From assembly GCA_002077065.1 (NCBI GenBank), contig NAJO01000041.1, positions 248,001 to 312,000 on the forward strand: a DNA stretch of 64,000 bases, given 5' to 3'. The DNA is from Cryoendolithus antarcticus (lineage: Eukaryota > Ascomycota > Dothideomycetes > Cladosporiales > Cladosporiaceae). A model generated the notes under the pieces. That model was not told the origin of the DNA, searched no databases, and was given only the letters and a program-made list of their open reading frames with translations. Positions 23,518 to 35,110 of this stretch are shown here, one piece after another. The first letter of the stretch is position 1. Every line of letters begins with the position of its first letter. The translations under genes were made by a program, and so were the position numbers.

Positions 23518-23934
23518 ATGGTAGCCTTCAACGCACTCAAGCTCGCCACCATCCTCACACTCGCCACCTCTGTCCTCGCATCTCCACACAGCGGCGACAA
23601 AGCATGGCGCAGTCACTCAATCAAGTCCTTCGCAACAGGCACCGCGCCACACTCATACTACCCAACAGTCTATCCAACCAGCATATATCCCACCGGCACA
23701 GGCACAGCACCGCTCCCCACTAGCACTTGCGACGATGCGGCAGACTCGGACGATTCTCTCGCTGGACGGTATGAAGGTGTACGCCAGAGAAATGCCAAGG
23801 AGGCTCACTGGCGTGGCGGTAAGGGGCATTCGAAGCATTGGAGGCCGAGTGGGAGTGGTGCTGTAGCGTCGACTGGGTTCGCTTGGTCTACTGGTACTGG
23901 CAATGCCGAGCCGACTGGTACAGGCTTCTGGTGA
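23518..23934 (+). CDS. Small secreted protein, Thr/Gly/Pro/Tyr-rich
   Basis: A 138-residue intronless frame. Residues 1-22 form a clear signal peptide (MVAFNALKLATILTLATSVLAS, cleavage expected near LAS-PH). The mature part has a Tyr-Pro-Thr repeat-like stretch (YYPTVYPTSIYPTGTGTAP), a single Cys, a basic middle (KEAHWRGGKGHSKHW) and a C-terminus with repeated Ser-Thr-Gly (STGTG, PTGTGFW). The frame is open upstream to 23257, but the start acaATGg at 23518 with a pyrimidine-rich leader places the signal peptide at the N-terminus. No known family is recognised. With one Cys it is not a typical disulfide-rich effector; a wall-associated or glycosylated protein is as likely. Confidence 0.75.
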   Translation: MVAFNALKLATILTLATSVLASPHSGDKAWRSHSIKSFATGTAPHSYYPTVYPTSIYPTGTGTAPLPTSTCDDAADSDDSLAGRYEGVRQRNAKEAHWRGGKGHSKHWRPSGSGAVASTGFAWSTGTGNAEPTGTGFW

Positions 23935-24293
23935 GGATGATATGCTGACAGATGAACACGCAGCCGGCTGTTAGCATGCAATTGTCATGAAGGCAATGGC
24001 GTGGATTCCATGGTCATCACGATGAGAGGCTTATCTGTTCATGAAAGGCGATAGACTATACATACATGTACGAAATAGTGAGAGAACGCTCACTCGCTTC
24101 ACCATACATCGTAGAGCTTTGATCGCGGCATCGTCTAGGTATCACTCTCGTTGCCACCTGCTCGACGACCATGGCCACGTGACACCGTGATTGTGCGCGC
24201 GACGCTAACCCGATCTTGATCGCTTCACACAAAACATCGCTTACATCACCCCAACATGTCCAGCACCTGCCACCAACTCCATCTTGACCAACA
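23935..24293. other. Intergenic, mad1 promoter
   Basis: Both flanking genes are plus-strand. Contains a TATACATACATG stretch near 24058. No gene is seen. Confidence 0.4.
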
Positions 24294-26438
24294 ATGACCC
24301 ACCACCAACCGACCTACGACTTCCTCTCCGGCGCCCCCTCCCCTCGCCGCCGCACCTCCCTCGCGCAGTCCAGACCCCCTCCATCCCACTCCTCAATCCC
24401 CGTCCGCACAGATCACAGCACCGAAACGCTTCGCACACAAGTCCGCACGCTGCAATATGAACTCGACGCTCTGAAACAGGAACGCGAACTCCACACTCTC
24501 GAATCACAATCTGAGATCCGCGACGTCCAAGCGAGGGCAGAGGCGGATTATAAACGCGCGCTTGACGCTGAGCGGGCACGGGATGTGGGTGTGAAGAGAG
24601 TTGAGGCGCTGGCGAGGGAGGTGCAGGAAGTGAGGATTAAGGGGGAGAATGAGAGGGGGGTTTTGGAGAAGCGGATCCGCGGGCTTGGGGAGGAAGGGAG
24701 AGGGTTGAGGGAGGAGATTGAGGAGCTGAGGGGAGAGGGGGAGGAGGGGAGAAGGGTGTTGGAAAGAAGGTGTGGGGATTTGGAGGAACGGCTTAGTAGG
24801 AGCAAGGGGGAGGTTGAGGAGGCTGAGAGGGAGAAAGGGCGATTGAGAGAAGGGCTGAGTGAGGCGCAGGAGAGGTTCAAGGAGCGGGAGTGGCGCGTTG
24901 GGCAGCTGGAGGAGGAGGTTCTAGGGTTGAAGAGCCGGGAGGGGGATCGCGAGTCGCTTGGTCTGGTGCGGAAAGAGTTAGGCGAGCAAGTGGAGTATAT
25001 CCGTCGGCTGGAGGGTATGTTACGGGATCAGGGAAATCAGCTAAAGAGGCTGAATGGCACGGCGAGGAGTGTTGAGGTGGTAGAGGAGGAGAAGAGGGGC
25101 TTGGAGGCTAAGGTCAGGATTATGGAGGATCTGAGGCGGGAATTGGCCGAGGCGCAGTTGCAGAGGTGTATACTTGAGGATGAGAAGAGAGGGTGGAGGA
25201 GCTATTTGCAGAACGAGGGTGCTAGCGAAGATGTTACGTTTGAGACCCCGGAGGAGATGGCGAAGGCGTTTATGCATGAGAGGTTGGAGAAGCTGGAGCT
25301 TGTGGACAGACTGGGTGCTGTGCAGCCGGAGCTCGGCGTGAGGGAGGAGAACATACGTGCGCTGCAGGATGACAAGGCGGCTTTGCAGAGCGAGGTGGAG
25401 GCGCTGAGGACAACAGCTGCGAAAGCACCTACGATTGTCAGCGCGCCGGATGCGAAAGCACGAGCGCGTCTGGAGAGACAGAAGAACCTAGCGATCAAGG
25501 AGGTCGAATACCTCCGCGCTCAGATGAAGACCTTTGAAGCTGAGGAGGCCGAGTTCAACGCTGCAGAGATAGACGAAGCGCATGCGAAACGCGTGCAAGA
25601 GCTCGAAGATCTGCTGCAACAGCACCGGTCTGAGCTGCAGACATTACACGCTGACCTCAGCGCTTTGGAGAGTCAAGCGCCTCCACCAACAGCGGTGTCG
25701 CCCAACAAACGTGCCCGTGAAGACGACGAAATCGACTCTTCACAGCTTGTCGGCGAGCTCCGCCGTAAGACGCGCGCCCTCCAAGACGAGCTCAGCAGCA
25801 CCCAACACCGCGCCTCAATCCTCGAAGCCGATCTCCGCGCCTCTACCACCCAACTCTCAGCCCTCAAATCCGCCTCTTCGATCCGCACCCTCGAACTCCG
25901 CTCAAACCCCACAGCAGACTACGAGCGCATCAAACTCTCCACCCTCCACACCCTACGCTCAGAAAATATCGCCTTGCTAGCCCAGCTCGAAGGCCATCCC
26001 CACTCAGCGAAAGTCGTCCCGATCTCCACGCTCGAAGCCACGCGCCTGCAGCTTACCGAACTGCAGGACACGATCAAAGGTATGGAGAAAAAATCCCTCC
26101 GCCTCAAACAAATTTTCAGCTCCAAATCGCTCGAGTTCCGCGAAGCCGTCGCTTCAATCTTAGGCTGGAAACTGGATTTCCAACCCAACGGGCGGGTCAA
26201 ATGTACGTCGACCTTGTACCCTACTCATGTAGGTGCTGAGGGCGAGGAGGTCGAGAATTCTATTACATTTGATGGCGAGCAGGGGACTATGAAAGTCTCT
26301 GGCGGGCCTAAGAGTGTGTTTGCGGGGGAGATCAGGGAGAGCGTTGAGTTTTGGGTTGAGGGGAGGCGGGAGGTGCCGGGGTTGTTGGCGGCGTTGACGT
26401 TGGAGTTTTATGAACGGCAGACGGGGCATAAGGTTTGA
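24294..26438 (+). CDS. mad1: Spindle assembly checkpoint protein Mad1
   Basis: A 714-residue protein, coiled coil for most of its length (about 45-610). Mad1 sits at unattached kinetochores and nuclear pores, binds Mad2 and templates its conversion to the inhibitory form. The C-terminal globular domain (about 610-714) is the clearest identifier: KSLRLKQIFSSKSLEFREAV contains the RLK motif used for Bub1 binding, followed by the RWD-like LGWKLDFQPNGRVKCTSTLYP and a final helix TLEFYERQTGHKV. A Mad2-interaction segment is expected before it but is not obvious by eye. Codon choice changes within the gene: codons about 100-330 are almost pure purine (GAG, AGG, GGG), while both ends favour C-ending codons. 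No introns. Confidence 0.92.
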   Translation: MTHHQPTYDFLSGAPSPRRRTSLAQSRPPPSHSSIPVRTDHSTETLRTQVRTLQYELDALKQERELHTLESQSEIRDVQARAEADYKRALDAERARDVGVKRVEALAREVQEVRIKGENERGVLEKRIRGLGEEGRGLREEIEELRGEGEEGRRVLERRCGDLEERLSRSKGEVEEAEREKGRLREGLSEAQERFKEREWRVGQLEEEVLGLKSREGDRESLGLVRKELGEQVEYIRRLEGMLRDQGNQLKRLNGTARSVEVVEEEKRGLEAKVRIMEDLRRELAEAQLQRCILEDEKRGWRSYLQNEGASEDVTFETPEEMAKAFMHERLEKLELVDRLGAVQPELGVREENIRALQDDKAALQSEVEALRTTAAKAPTIVSAPDAKARARLERQKNLAIKEVEYLRAQMKTFEAEEAEFNAAEIDEAHAKRVQELEDLLQQHRSELQTLHADLSALESQAPPPTAVSPNKRAREDDEIDSSQLVGELRRKTRALQDELSSTQHRASILEADLRASTTQLSALKSASSIRTLELRSNPTADYERIKLSTLHTLRSENIALLAQLEGHPHSAKVVPISTLEATRLQLTELQDTIKGMEKKSLRLKQIFSSKSLEFREAVASILGWKLDFQPNGRVKCTSTLYPTHVGAEGEEVENSITFDGEQGTMKVSGGPKSVFAGEIRESVEFWVEGRREVPGLLAALTLEFYERQTGHKV

Positions 26439-26722
26439 TGGCAGGGAAGCTGGATCTGGCTTGAAGAAGCAGGGGAGTCGCTGATGATCTGCGGTTGGAG
26501 GGGAGTGTAGGTGGGAGAAGTCTTTATGAGTATGTACACAGATATCCGCCGAGGCTGCGCGATCGCTCGCTGATCGCTCGCTTTATTGCATCCTGATCTT
26601 TCCCCGTCCCTTTACGCCATCCAGTCCATTTACAAAGCGCCAATATGTTCAGCAGGCTAATCAACCGAGATTGACCGACCTTCCCAAACCCCGACCCCAC
26701 AAACAACACTCTCAACTTTCTC

Positions 26723-29700
26723 CTAGAAACCCTTGAATGGGTCCAAGCCCGCCTCGTCGAAGATGTATCCCGCCCTCTTGCGCTCAACCGTAGTATTACT
26801 CACATTACTCTCCTGCCTCCTGCGTCGCGGACTCAAGGATCCGCCTTTCCCTCCTGTCAGACCGGCAGCGTTCGCCCCTCCAGCGGCCAGAGGAGGTGGT
26901 ACATATAGCACCCCATTCCGTAGAGCCGGGTCAACGAACGCTTCCATACGGACGGTCGTATCCACTACACTCGGGCGGCTGCTTTCTGCGCTTGGCTTGC
27001 TAGAGGGAAGACTATGGTTCCCGCCTGGACGGGAAGAGGTATTAGACATTGCTGTCGAGGGCACGGCAGAAGAGGAGAAAGAGCGGAAGTTCGTCGCGAA
27101 TGGTGGTGCAAGGCGGGGCGAAGTATTGCTTCGCTTTCGCTGGTGGCGGGTCGTGCTGCTGTATAGCCGCGGGATTGAGGGGAAGTCCGCGCCTTGATCT
27201 GGCATCGGTGGTGGCGAGGCAAGAGACGGCGGGATGCTGGTGTTCTGCTGCGCGGACGTTGTTCGCAAGAGGGAGGGGTGCTTAGACTTTGAGATCATGA
27301 CTGAGTCTCTGATCGTGGCGCGGCCCATTGAAGGAGACGCGTCACGCTTTGGCCGATCTGCTGGGTTTGGCATTGGCGGCATGAGGGGTAGGGGCAGGAG
27401 CTCCGTTTGGCTGCGATCGGCTTCGGCGAGGAAGGTGAGGGCTGACATCCAGAGGGCGTGGCGTTTTGCGTCAACGGCTGTGAATTTGAGTGCTCGTGCG
27501 GGTGTGAGGATGAGTATGGAACGCTCGAAGGCGGAATTTAGCTCGGGCTTGCGACCTAGCGGCGTTTCGTCTTTGACGTCTAGGACAGCCTGGATTGTGA
27601 CTGTAATTCGTGTCAGTGTGTGGTGAGTGATAAGACTGTCAAATGAACTCACGCTTCCTGCCCTTCTTGCCCAACAGCGCCTGCCCAGAAGTGGGCTGCT
27701 TGCTATCCCACATGATCGTGCGCTCATAAGGCGACAGCCACACCCATCGCTTATGTCGAGTCCCATGAGTGGCGGAGGGTATTCCTTGATTGTCACCAGC
27801 CTGGGCAGCAAAATCGTCCGCCGCAGCTTCCACACCAAATGACTTCCGCTTGCGGATGTACTTCCACATCCACTCGCCGACCATCGTGGCGGCAATGGCA
27901 TCAATGAGCTGCGTCTCGTCGGTCGGCGGTAGAGAGCTCCCTGCAGTACCTGGCGGCTTGCTTGACGTCGAAGGACGATTGCCCCAATCGAATGTCAAAG
28001 TCTGTTGCAGTGGCGTAGGTAGCTCAGGTATAGGGAACTTGGTCTGTCGCGGGCTCGCCGGGCTATCAAAAGCCATTGACTGTACCGGCGTGAGGCTAGG
28101 CGAGCGGAGACGGCGGCGAGGCTTCCGAGGCGAAGCCTTCTTCGGCGACATGCGTGAAGCATGCCCGCCACGCATGGCTGTTGCAGACTGCACTTTGCGA
28201 AGGCTGCCCTGTCTCTGGTGAGCGGCGAGCTTCTGATGTGCGCCGCGCATGTTGCGATGTCCGCGAGGCATGTTGTTGTCAGGTGTCGGGCTCCGTCGAC
28301 CATTATTGAAGACTGGTGGCATCACACGGGAACTCGAGCGCATCGGGATGGGATAGGGAGGAATAGCTGACTGCGTGCTGAAGCTGCTTGATGCGATGCT
28401 GTGGAAGCTTGGGCTGCGTGAGCGGTGCTTGTTGTATGAGTTGAGCTTCGGCGGCGGAGGCGCCCTGCGCGTGGGTGGCCCTCGCTGCGAACCAGCAGCG
28501 CTGCTGGCGATCGATGGTGCCGGCGCTGCATCGTACGAGTCGGCCGTGCCTGGCCGATGCATTGGAGACTGCGGCATGTTGCCAAAGATCGATGCTGGGA
28601 AGTCGAATCTCGCTATGGGCGCTTTGTTGTTCCTGGGCATCGACGTAGCAACATCGCCCATCTCGGCGTCCTCGTAGTCGCTGTAGTCGGAGTCCACGTC
28701 CATGGCAGCGAGCTGTCGGCTTGTTGCGTTGTTCTGACTGACGCCAAACTGCGATGAACGGTTGAGAGGACCCTCGGACCTAGTCGACGGAGCCTCACCA
28801 AATGCCGCTGACGGTGCCAGGACTGGCTTCGGCAGCGGGATGGCTTTCAATGGCATAGAGCTGAGCGACTTGTTACTACCGTGGCGGATATACACGGGAC
28901 TTGTCGCGTCGACGGGCGATTGGATTGGTGGTGTTGGCATTGCTGTCACGGCAGCTTTGAAGTTGGTGAGAATGGGTGGGGGAGGCATGCTGACCTCTCT
29001 CTGCTTCGTTTGAGTAGGTGCTGCATCGATTTGCGGCGAAGGCTCTGGGTAGACGAGATTTTCGTCAAGGTACGACGGCAAGAGATGGGGAGGAAGCCTA
29101 ATCTGTCGTCGCTTGTCGATGCGAATCTCTTCGGTCTGCACCGACGCATCTTTGCTGTTCCCGGCCAAGCTGGCTTGCGTTGAGGCGTTCCTTGTGCCTG
29201 GCGGCAAAGCGTACGGCCGGGGAGAAGACGGTCGCGAGGACGGCGGATGTATGGCGATGGACGGAACGAGCACCGGAATCTGGAGACTGTCGCGATTGTT
29301 GGTTTCAGCCTTCGGTTGCACAACCTCAGCTACTTCGGTCTGTGTCGCGACATCGCTGTACACTGCTTTGAAGAGCGATCGCCGCTTTCGTTCCGACCAT
29401 GGCGTACTATCAATGATTGGTGTCTCGGGCGGACTTATAGGGGAGGCAGCCACCCGCGCCGCCACTGTCATAGCGTGCTGCATCTGGGACTGATCATTGT
29501 CGATCGACACAGCATCCACCCTCGCAGCTGGCGTGATTCTGACCTGTGGTGGCGAAGGAGGCGGAGAGGGCTGGTATCCAGTGTCCACAAATGTGACCCT
29601 CGGCACCTCCACTGAGTTTGCTTCTCGCCGTACTTGTGGTGGCGGTTGTAATGGCGCCATACTGAAACCTGCCGAGTTGTCGCGCCTATGTGATGGCTGA

Positions 29701-30794
29701 GCAATCTCGTCTGTGAGCCCGAGCACGCGCTTAGCCTTGTTCTCGGGATCGCCGTCTTCCTGTCGGGACTCTACATTCCGTCGTACGCGTTCCGGATATT
29801 CGAGCGACTCATCACCGTGCTCGAATTCGTCCATATCGTACTCATCCTCTTCGTCAATGCCCAGCTCGTCAGCCAGGCTGTGGCCATTGGTCATCGTCCA
29901 GGGCTCTGGCGTCTCGATCGATCGTCGTCCTGAGGCTCTACCACCGTTGCGACTCCGGTAACTCATGCTGCTTGCATTACGTACATGATGCTGTTTCTTA
30001 GGACTTGCTGCACGGACTTCGCTGTCAAGACCTATACCACTGTCGTTGAAAGTGGTGGACTCTCCACCTTCATCGTGAAAGCCATTCTGCGTTTCGTTCG
30101 CTGCTTGTTGTGCCGTCATCTCGTCAACGAAGGTACGGAGTCGAGTCTCGGTCACATGCACTCGTCTCTCGAGTTGACGCCTTTCATTGTCCCAGGTCTC
30201 TTTCTCGCGCTCCCAGATAGATTGTGTACGCTCAGCGTCCTGGTCCTGGAGTCGCGAGTTGTTCTGCGAAGCCTCCAACTTGCTCCGCAGGTCTTGTGAT
30301 GTGATCTTTGCAGCATCTCGCTCGCGTGCCATGGCATCAAGTGCTTCTAGTGTCCCCGCTTCCATTTGATGTACCTGCTGCTTCGCAAGTCGTCCCGCCT
30401 TGGTGCTCGCCGTGAGCTGCTGTGATAGACCCTCATTTTCGTTCTTCGTCGTTGCGAGCTCGTTCTCCAGATTATCGACTAAATTGTTCTTTGACTCGAG
30501 CTCGCGTCTGAGTGATAAGATCTCGGACACAAAGGAGGCATGCAGTGTGGGTGTAAATCGCCGAGGATCCAACGCAGAATATCGGCCGTCTCGGCTCTTC
30601 TCGTTGTAGTCGACAGCATCTGGTGGAAGCGGCGGAGGCGAGCTCGAAGGTTCTCGCGATCTGGATCCCGCGGTAGTGGCGCGTGACGATCGTCGAGTCT
30701 TCAAGAAGCCTGGAGTCTCGTAGGGAGTATCTGCAGGAGATGGAAGGCCCTTGCCGCCTATGAACGAAGTATACTCGCTAAAGTAGTCCGACAT
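26723..30794 (-). CDS. apsA: ApsA/Num1-type cortical anchor with C-terminal PH domain, two exons
   Basis: Predicted 1339-residue homologue of Aspergillus ApsA, yeast Num1 and fission yeast Mcp5, which anchor dynein (and mitochondria) at the cell cortex for nuclear migration. It has an N-terminal Ser/Pro-rich segment, a coiled coil (about 75-190), a very long disordered Ser/Pro/Arg-rich middle, and a PH domain starting near residue 965 (VGEWMWKYIRKRK, RHKRWVWLSPYERTIMWDSKQP). The PH domain is split by intron 27601-27652 (52 bases, GTGAGT to TTACAG), joining GRK to LTIQAVLDVKDETP, and closes with AKRHALWMSALTFL. A Ser/Arg-rich tail of about 200 residues follows. PH placement at the C-terminus and the coiled-coil start fit the family; the middle varies between species. 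Confidence 0.88.
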
Positions 30795-32804
30795 CGTGGA
30801 GATTGCGACGCAGAATACTCGAACTCAGTCAAGTCCAGTAGTCTTGGCGAGCAGAGTTCGTGGCGCTGTAAGGACTGATTGTTCGCACAGTCACATAGGC
30901 TGCCTCGTGATCAGTGGCAGACGCGGTGTGCTTGGTCGCGCATGTCGGGCACCTACGCAGAGAGGGTGGATGCCGTGCATGGCGTGGTGTTCCGTCACGC
31001 AACGACGCAGCAGATGGTCAATAAAGTCACTGCATGGCAGTGCTCACGAATGATGCTTTCCCTGTCCCGTCGTCAGTATGCGCCGGTTCTCCCTCTGACT
31101 CGGTCGTGGCAGCCGTTGAACCCATGGACCTTGCACTCGCAAGGCAGGTGTGTAGACTTACCTTTGTATGCACTTGCAGGACACGTTGGCTAAGAAATGG
31201 ATAATAAGAATAACAGCGACAGGAATACAGACGCCTAGCAAACCATCGTCCAATGCAGAAGCAAGTCCATCTGTAGGGAGACGAAGGCTATCTCGTCGGC
31301 AGAGGATTGCAGGTCGTGCTCAGGTACAGTCGCGCGTGCATTAGTTCCTGCGCCAGTTGTAGATCATTCACGCCAGTGGACGCTGCCGTATCTCCACTGG
31401 GTGTGTTTCTCCTGTAAATTTAATTCAGTGATGCTCAAGCGATTGGCTGCGTGCAATGCGATGGCAATGTGATACTTGGTTGGATAGTGGCACAGCGGAG
31501 GCTCTGTGCCGTGTGCGAAGTGCGACGCCATATTGCCAGGAGCCATCACCAACGGCCTCTCCTACCTGGTGTCTGAAGAGACGCGACTGTGATAGAGTTC
31601 ACCCAGCCAGATGGGAGAGGGAAGATTGCGGCGCGCCACTTCCCCTGGTTTCGATCTGAGACAGCGAAAAGCCCAAATGCGGCTAACACCCCAGAGCAAA
31701 ATGCTCATTCGCCGCGGCAGAACGACTTTCACTGCCGAACCCGGCGCGTTGTTTTCGGGTCGAAGTCTGTTGAAGACTAGAGGGCTTGTGCGAGGAAAAC
31801 GGCATGATATACCGATTGGCTTGCATTACGTTCGATATCTCCATCCATCGAATCTTTACACAGATGTGGTCCCCGATCACTCGTCCTTCCAAGGTAGCAT
31901 CTTGCATGCGTGATTCTGTGAGCACCCTGCAGCACGTGCCGTTACCTCCACTTTGCTCCGCAACTCGCGTATGCACTGCAAGTAGAACTGCGAGCAGGCC
32001 GTTCGAATTGATTAATCCACGTGCAAATGCGGCCGTTGATTTGCCAGGGTCCCTGTACGAACGGGCCCGCCACTGCAGCAGGAAATGCCAGGCGCGTGCA
32101 CTCTGTTGGATTCCGGACGCCGCACGCTGGTGTGGACCAATTGATGATGGGCAATACTATTGACTTTCGCGATGCCTGTGGCTGTTATCGCAGTGCCTCG
32201 CCTGTTGTTTCGCATGTTGGGGGTACTGTAATCTGGATCGCCTACCCAGATTGTTGTTGTTTCGCCATCCGGGTACAGATGCTCATAGACCGACATCGCC
32301 GGGTTGGCCTGCCTTTCATCGGGACATACCCGAGCGACCAGGGGGATCTACTGTACTCTAGAGCTGCAGAGGGGAGAGTGTATCGATGACAAGGGCTCTC
32401 CGCTCATCGAAGATCACAAGGTTCTCGCACTACCCTTATACTACAAGGTGCACCGCGAGTGTACTCTGGCCTGCGCCCCGATCGTGAGAGTCAGAATCGC
32501 ATTCTGTGTGACAGTGTCGCTTTTGTCTCTCAAGGCTTTCACGCAAGAACGCGCGCTCTTGCAACGTCGTCGACGCATCCGCAAGCAAATAGTGGCTACT
32601 CTTGAGAGGACTGGGAAGGTTGTCGGCGAGCAGACTGTTTAGTTGGGAACGCATGGTGTTACACGTTCATAGGTACAAGTGAGGTCCAAACTAGCTACAC
32701 CGAAGAAGGCAAGCACGACCGGACCAAGTCGTACATTCCTCGAATCTTGCTCTCTCGCAACTCACCTCGTCCAAGATTCCTCCCTTTGAGACCATCACAA
32801 AGCC
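30795..32804. other. Two-kilobase gene-free region
   Basis: No frame longer than about 125 codons and no domain on either strand. The first few hundred bases are the apsA promoter. The rest has mixed composition with no visible repeat or transposon relic. Confidence 0.5.
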
Positions 32805-33596
32805 TCATATACACCTCCACCTCCTCAAATCCTCCAACATTTCCTCCCTCGTCCTACACCTCGGATGGTCGTCACTATGCAAATGCAACGGCCCACACCT
32901 CTTCCACGTCCCCGGCCCACGCCGGAACACACTCTCTACAAGCGCATCAGGAACCCCATTCTCGTTCTTCCTTCGCAAGTAAGCCCTCATGCAGTCTGCC
33001 AGACACTGCTTTGGCAATGCTTCCCACTCCACCGGGTCCCAGTCGTCGTCGTCTATGTCAAGCAGAAATCAGGCAACGACGAGGCGGCGGAGCGGATGCC
33101 GGTCGCTCGGTCTCGTGGAGTAGATGTGGACTGCGTCTTCGATCGAGGGCTGCGTGCGGTCAGCGTGGACGCTGGAAACTATCCAGTCTACGATCTTGTT
33201 GCAGACTGTGTAATCGTCGAGTTGATAGGCGAGGTTGTAGGTGTCCATCAATCGCAGGGCGGGTGCGTCGTCATTGTCTGTTAGCGACCTGAGCGCAGCT
33301 GTGACTGACTGGCCGTAAGCTAGAGTCAGGTAGGCACCAAAGATTGTGGGTGTAGTGTTGGGGATCGCTGGGTTGGTGCCAGCATCGAGATGCCTTCGAA
33401 AGTAGATCGAGCGATCATAGAAGAGGAAGGTGTGGAGCTCGAAATAATTCTGATTCGGCACCGTGCAGATTAGGACTTCGAAGAGGTCGATGACTTTGTG
33501 CCGACGGTGGGTGGTTGGGCCGCCCGGGAGGCCGGTGTCGATTGGGGAACCCGAAAGTGAGCGCCCGTCGCCCGAGGGGTGTTGTGGGGACACCAT
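32805..33596 (-). pseudogene. BTB/POZ-like gene interrupted by in-frame TGA
   Basis: The frame starts at ATG 33596 (ccATGg context) and encodes a small fungal BTB/POZ-type protein: EVLICTVPNQNYFELHTFLFYDRSIYF is the usual first strand pair and helix, followed by IFGAYLTLAYGQSV and ALRLMDTYNLAYQLDDYTVCNKI, the Kelch-side helices of this family. A TGA at 33069-33071 ends it after 175 codons. The same frame then continues for 87 sense codons with typical C-terminal family content (DDDDWDPVEWEALPKQCL) to a stop at 32805. The total of 264 codons is the normal length of these BTB-only proteins. The TGA is one transition from CGA or TGG. No plausible intron of normal size removes it. A sequencing error or a functional truncated allele is possible. 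Confidence 0.65.
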
Positions 33597-34041
33597 GGAA
33601 AAAGCTCTTCGTCGCTGACAGACTTCGCTGCTTCAATGCACGAAGCTGCATGGTGCATCGCATTGCGAGCCGTCCTAGACAAAGGGGTCGAGTCTACCGC
33701 ATGTAGTAATGTGTAGATATATTGAGGCAAACACAAAGAGTATCGGCAGTAGGACTGAAAGACAAGGGGATGCGTTGAAGTACTGGAGAGTTGGACGCAG
33801 ACTAAATGAGAAATGATACTGACGACCTGGAAGCTAGATAGCGTAATCGTCGGATACTTCTCATAAGGTCTGACGACACCATGTTTGCAGTCTCTAGAAG
33901 ACCCTCGGACCTGACACGGGTGAGCATGTTGCTTACAACACCGCGTTCGATCCAAGTCGATCCTGCGTCAGCAAATAAGAGTGAATAGAGTAAGTATGGT
34001 CCTGAAACCCCTCCCGGAGTCGTGATCACGACGGTATATGT
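33597..34041. other. Intergenic between BTB locus and SDR 3' end
   Basis: Promoter region of the BTB-like gene and 3' flank of the SDR gene (both minus strand). A TATAT run lies near 33717. Frames of up to 161 codons cross it but are featureless. Confidence 0.45.
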
Positions 34042-35110
34042 TCAACCAAAGTTTTTCGTTACACCGGGCTGGATCTTCTCCAGCTTCGCAGTCAGCTCGG
34101 TCCAAACACGTTCTTGCACTTTCTTGCCTTCTTCACTAGTGACAAGCGGTGCAGGGTCGGCAAGACGACAATCCGAATAGTACCCGCCATGTGAGTCCTT
34201 GCCCTGCTCAGCGGCATGGAAGAGCGTCCGGCTTCCATACTCGGTCGTGCGTGCTAGGGCAACCTTGAGCAAGTATACGCCCCACTGTGAAATTGTCAGA
34301 CTTAACCGGCGTCTCGCCATCAGTGAGAATTGATCAACGTACCCCAGCGTCCTTCGCAAGGTCGCTATGGCACAGTCCAGGGTCAACACAGTTGACGGGA
34401 ACGATGGGGTTCGGATACTTGTCGGCAATGCTGCGGACGGCGTAGATCTCCAGTAGCTTGGACAGAGGATACTGTTGCTTGAAGTTCGCCACGTCCTTCT
34501 CGTCATTGATTGTATTGAACAGCTCACCCTCAGGTGCTGACTTCTGGGGGAAGGTCGTGAAAGAGTGAGCGCCAGACGATGTGATCGTGAACGTCGGCTG
34601 TGTGCTGTATTGCTTCGCCGTCTGCCGCATCTTGGGCAGTAACAGCGCGGTGAGCAAGAAGGTAGACACCACATTCACGGTGATAGTAGTCTCGTTGTCT
34701 TCGGCTTTGGACCATTCATATTGTACGAGGCCGGCGTTCGCGATGCAGATGTCAAGTCGATCGAGTCCCTCTGCGCGTTTCGCGAAGCTCTTCACGCTGG
34801 CGTAGCTGGCCATGTCGAGCTTCCATATCTCGATTGTCGTTGGCGATGATGGGTTGGTGGATTGAAAGTCCTGCTTCGCTGCTTCACCTTTCTCGACGCT
34901 GCGGACTGCCAGAATGAGTTTCTTGACGCCCAAGCGCACATAATGTCTCGCTGCTTCCTTGCCGAGTCCTACATTAGATCCAGAAATGATGACAGTCCTG
35001 TCGGTATAGTCTCCATCCGGATACGGGAGCTTCGTTATGAGCTGACTACGAAGGATATGGATGAGCGTGGCGACTCCAAAGCCCGCATTTGGATCGGGTA
35101 GTCCAGGCAT
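34042..35110 (-). CDS. Short-chain dehydrogenase (retinol dehydrogenase/WW-oxidoreductase-like), two exons
   Basis: Predicted 336-residue SDR. The cofactor motif ISGSNVGLGKEAARHY lies near residue 43, followed by LDMASYASV (Asp of the adenine pocket), IANAG (NAG motif), catalytic Ser in TSSGAHS and YPLSK as YxxxK. VNCVDPGLCHSDLAKDAG is the typical post-active-site loop. The intron is 34285-34342 (58 bases, GTACGT to CACAG) and joins KDAG to WGVYLLKVALARTTEYG, where this fungal subgroup continues into a C-terminal helix pair. The last residues, GVTKNFG, close the protein. The subgroup is annotated variously as retinol dehydrogenase 12-like or as an oxidoreductase of secondary metabolism; no neighbouring biosynthetic gene supports the latter. 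Confidence 0.9.

Noticed and set aside
30795..32804. Search for transposon or CRISPR-like structure in the gene-free 2 kb
   Set aside because: No terminal repeats, no transposase frame, no regularly spaced repeats seen.
6284..35110. Three SDR genes read as a biosynthetic gene cluster
   Set aside because: They are far apart, unrelated in sequence, separated by housekeeping genes, and no polyketide, peptide or terpene synthase or P450 is present.
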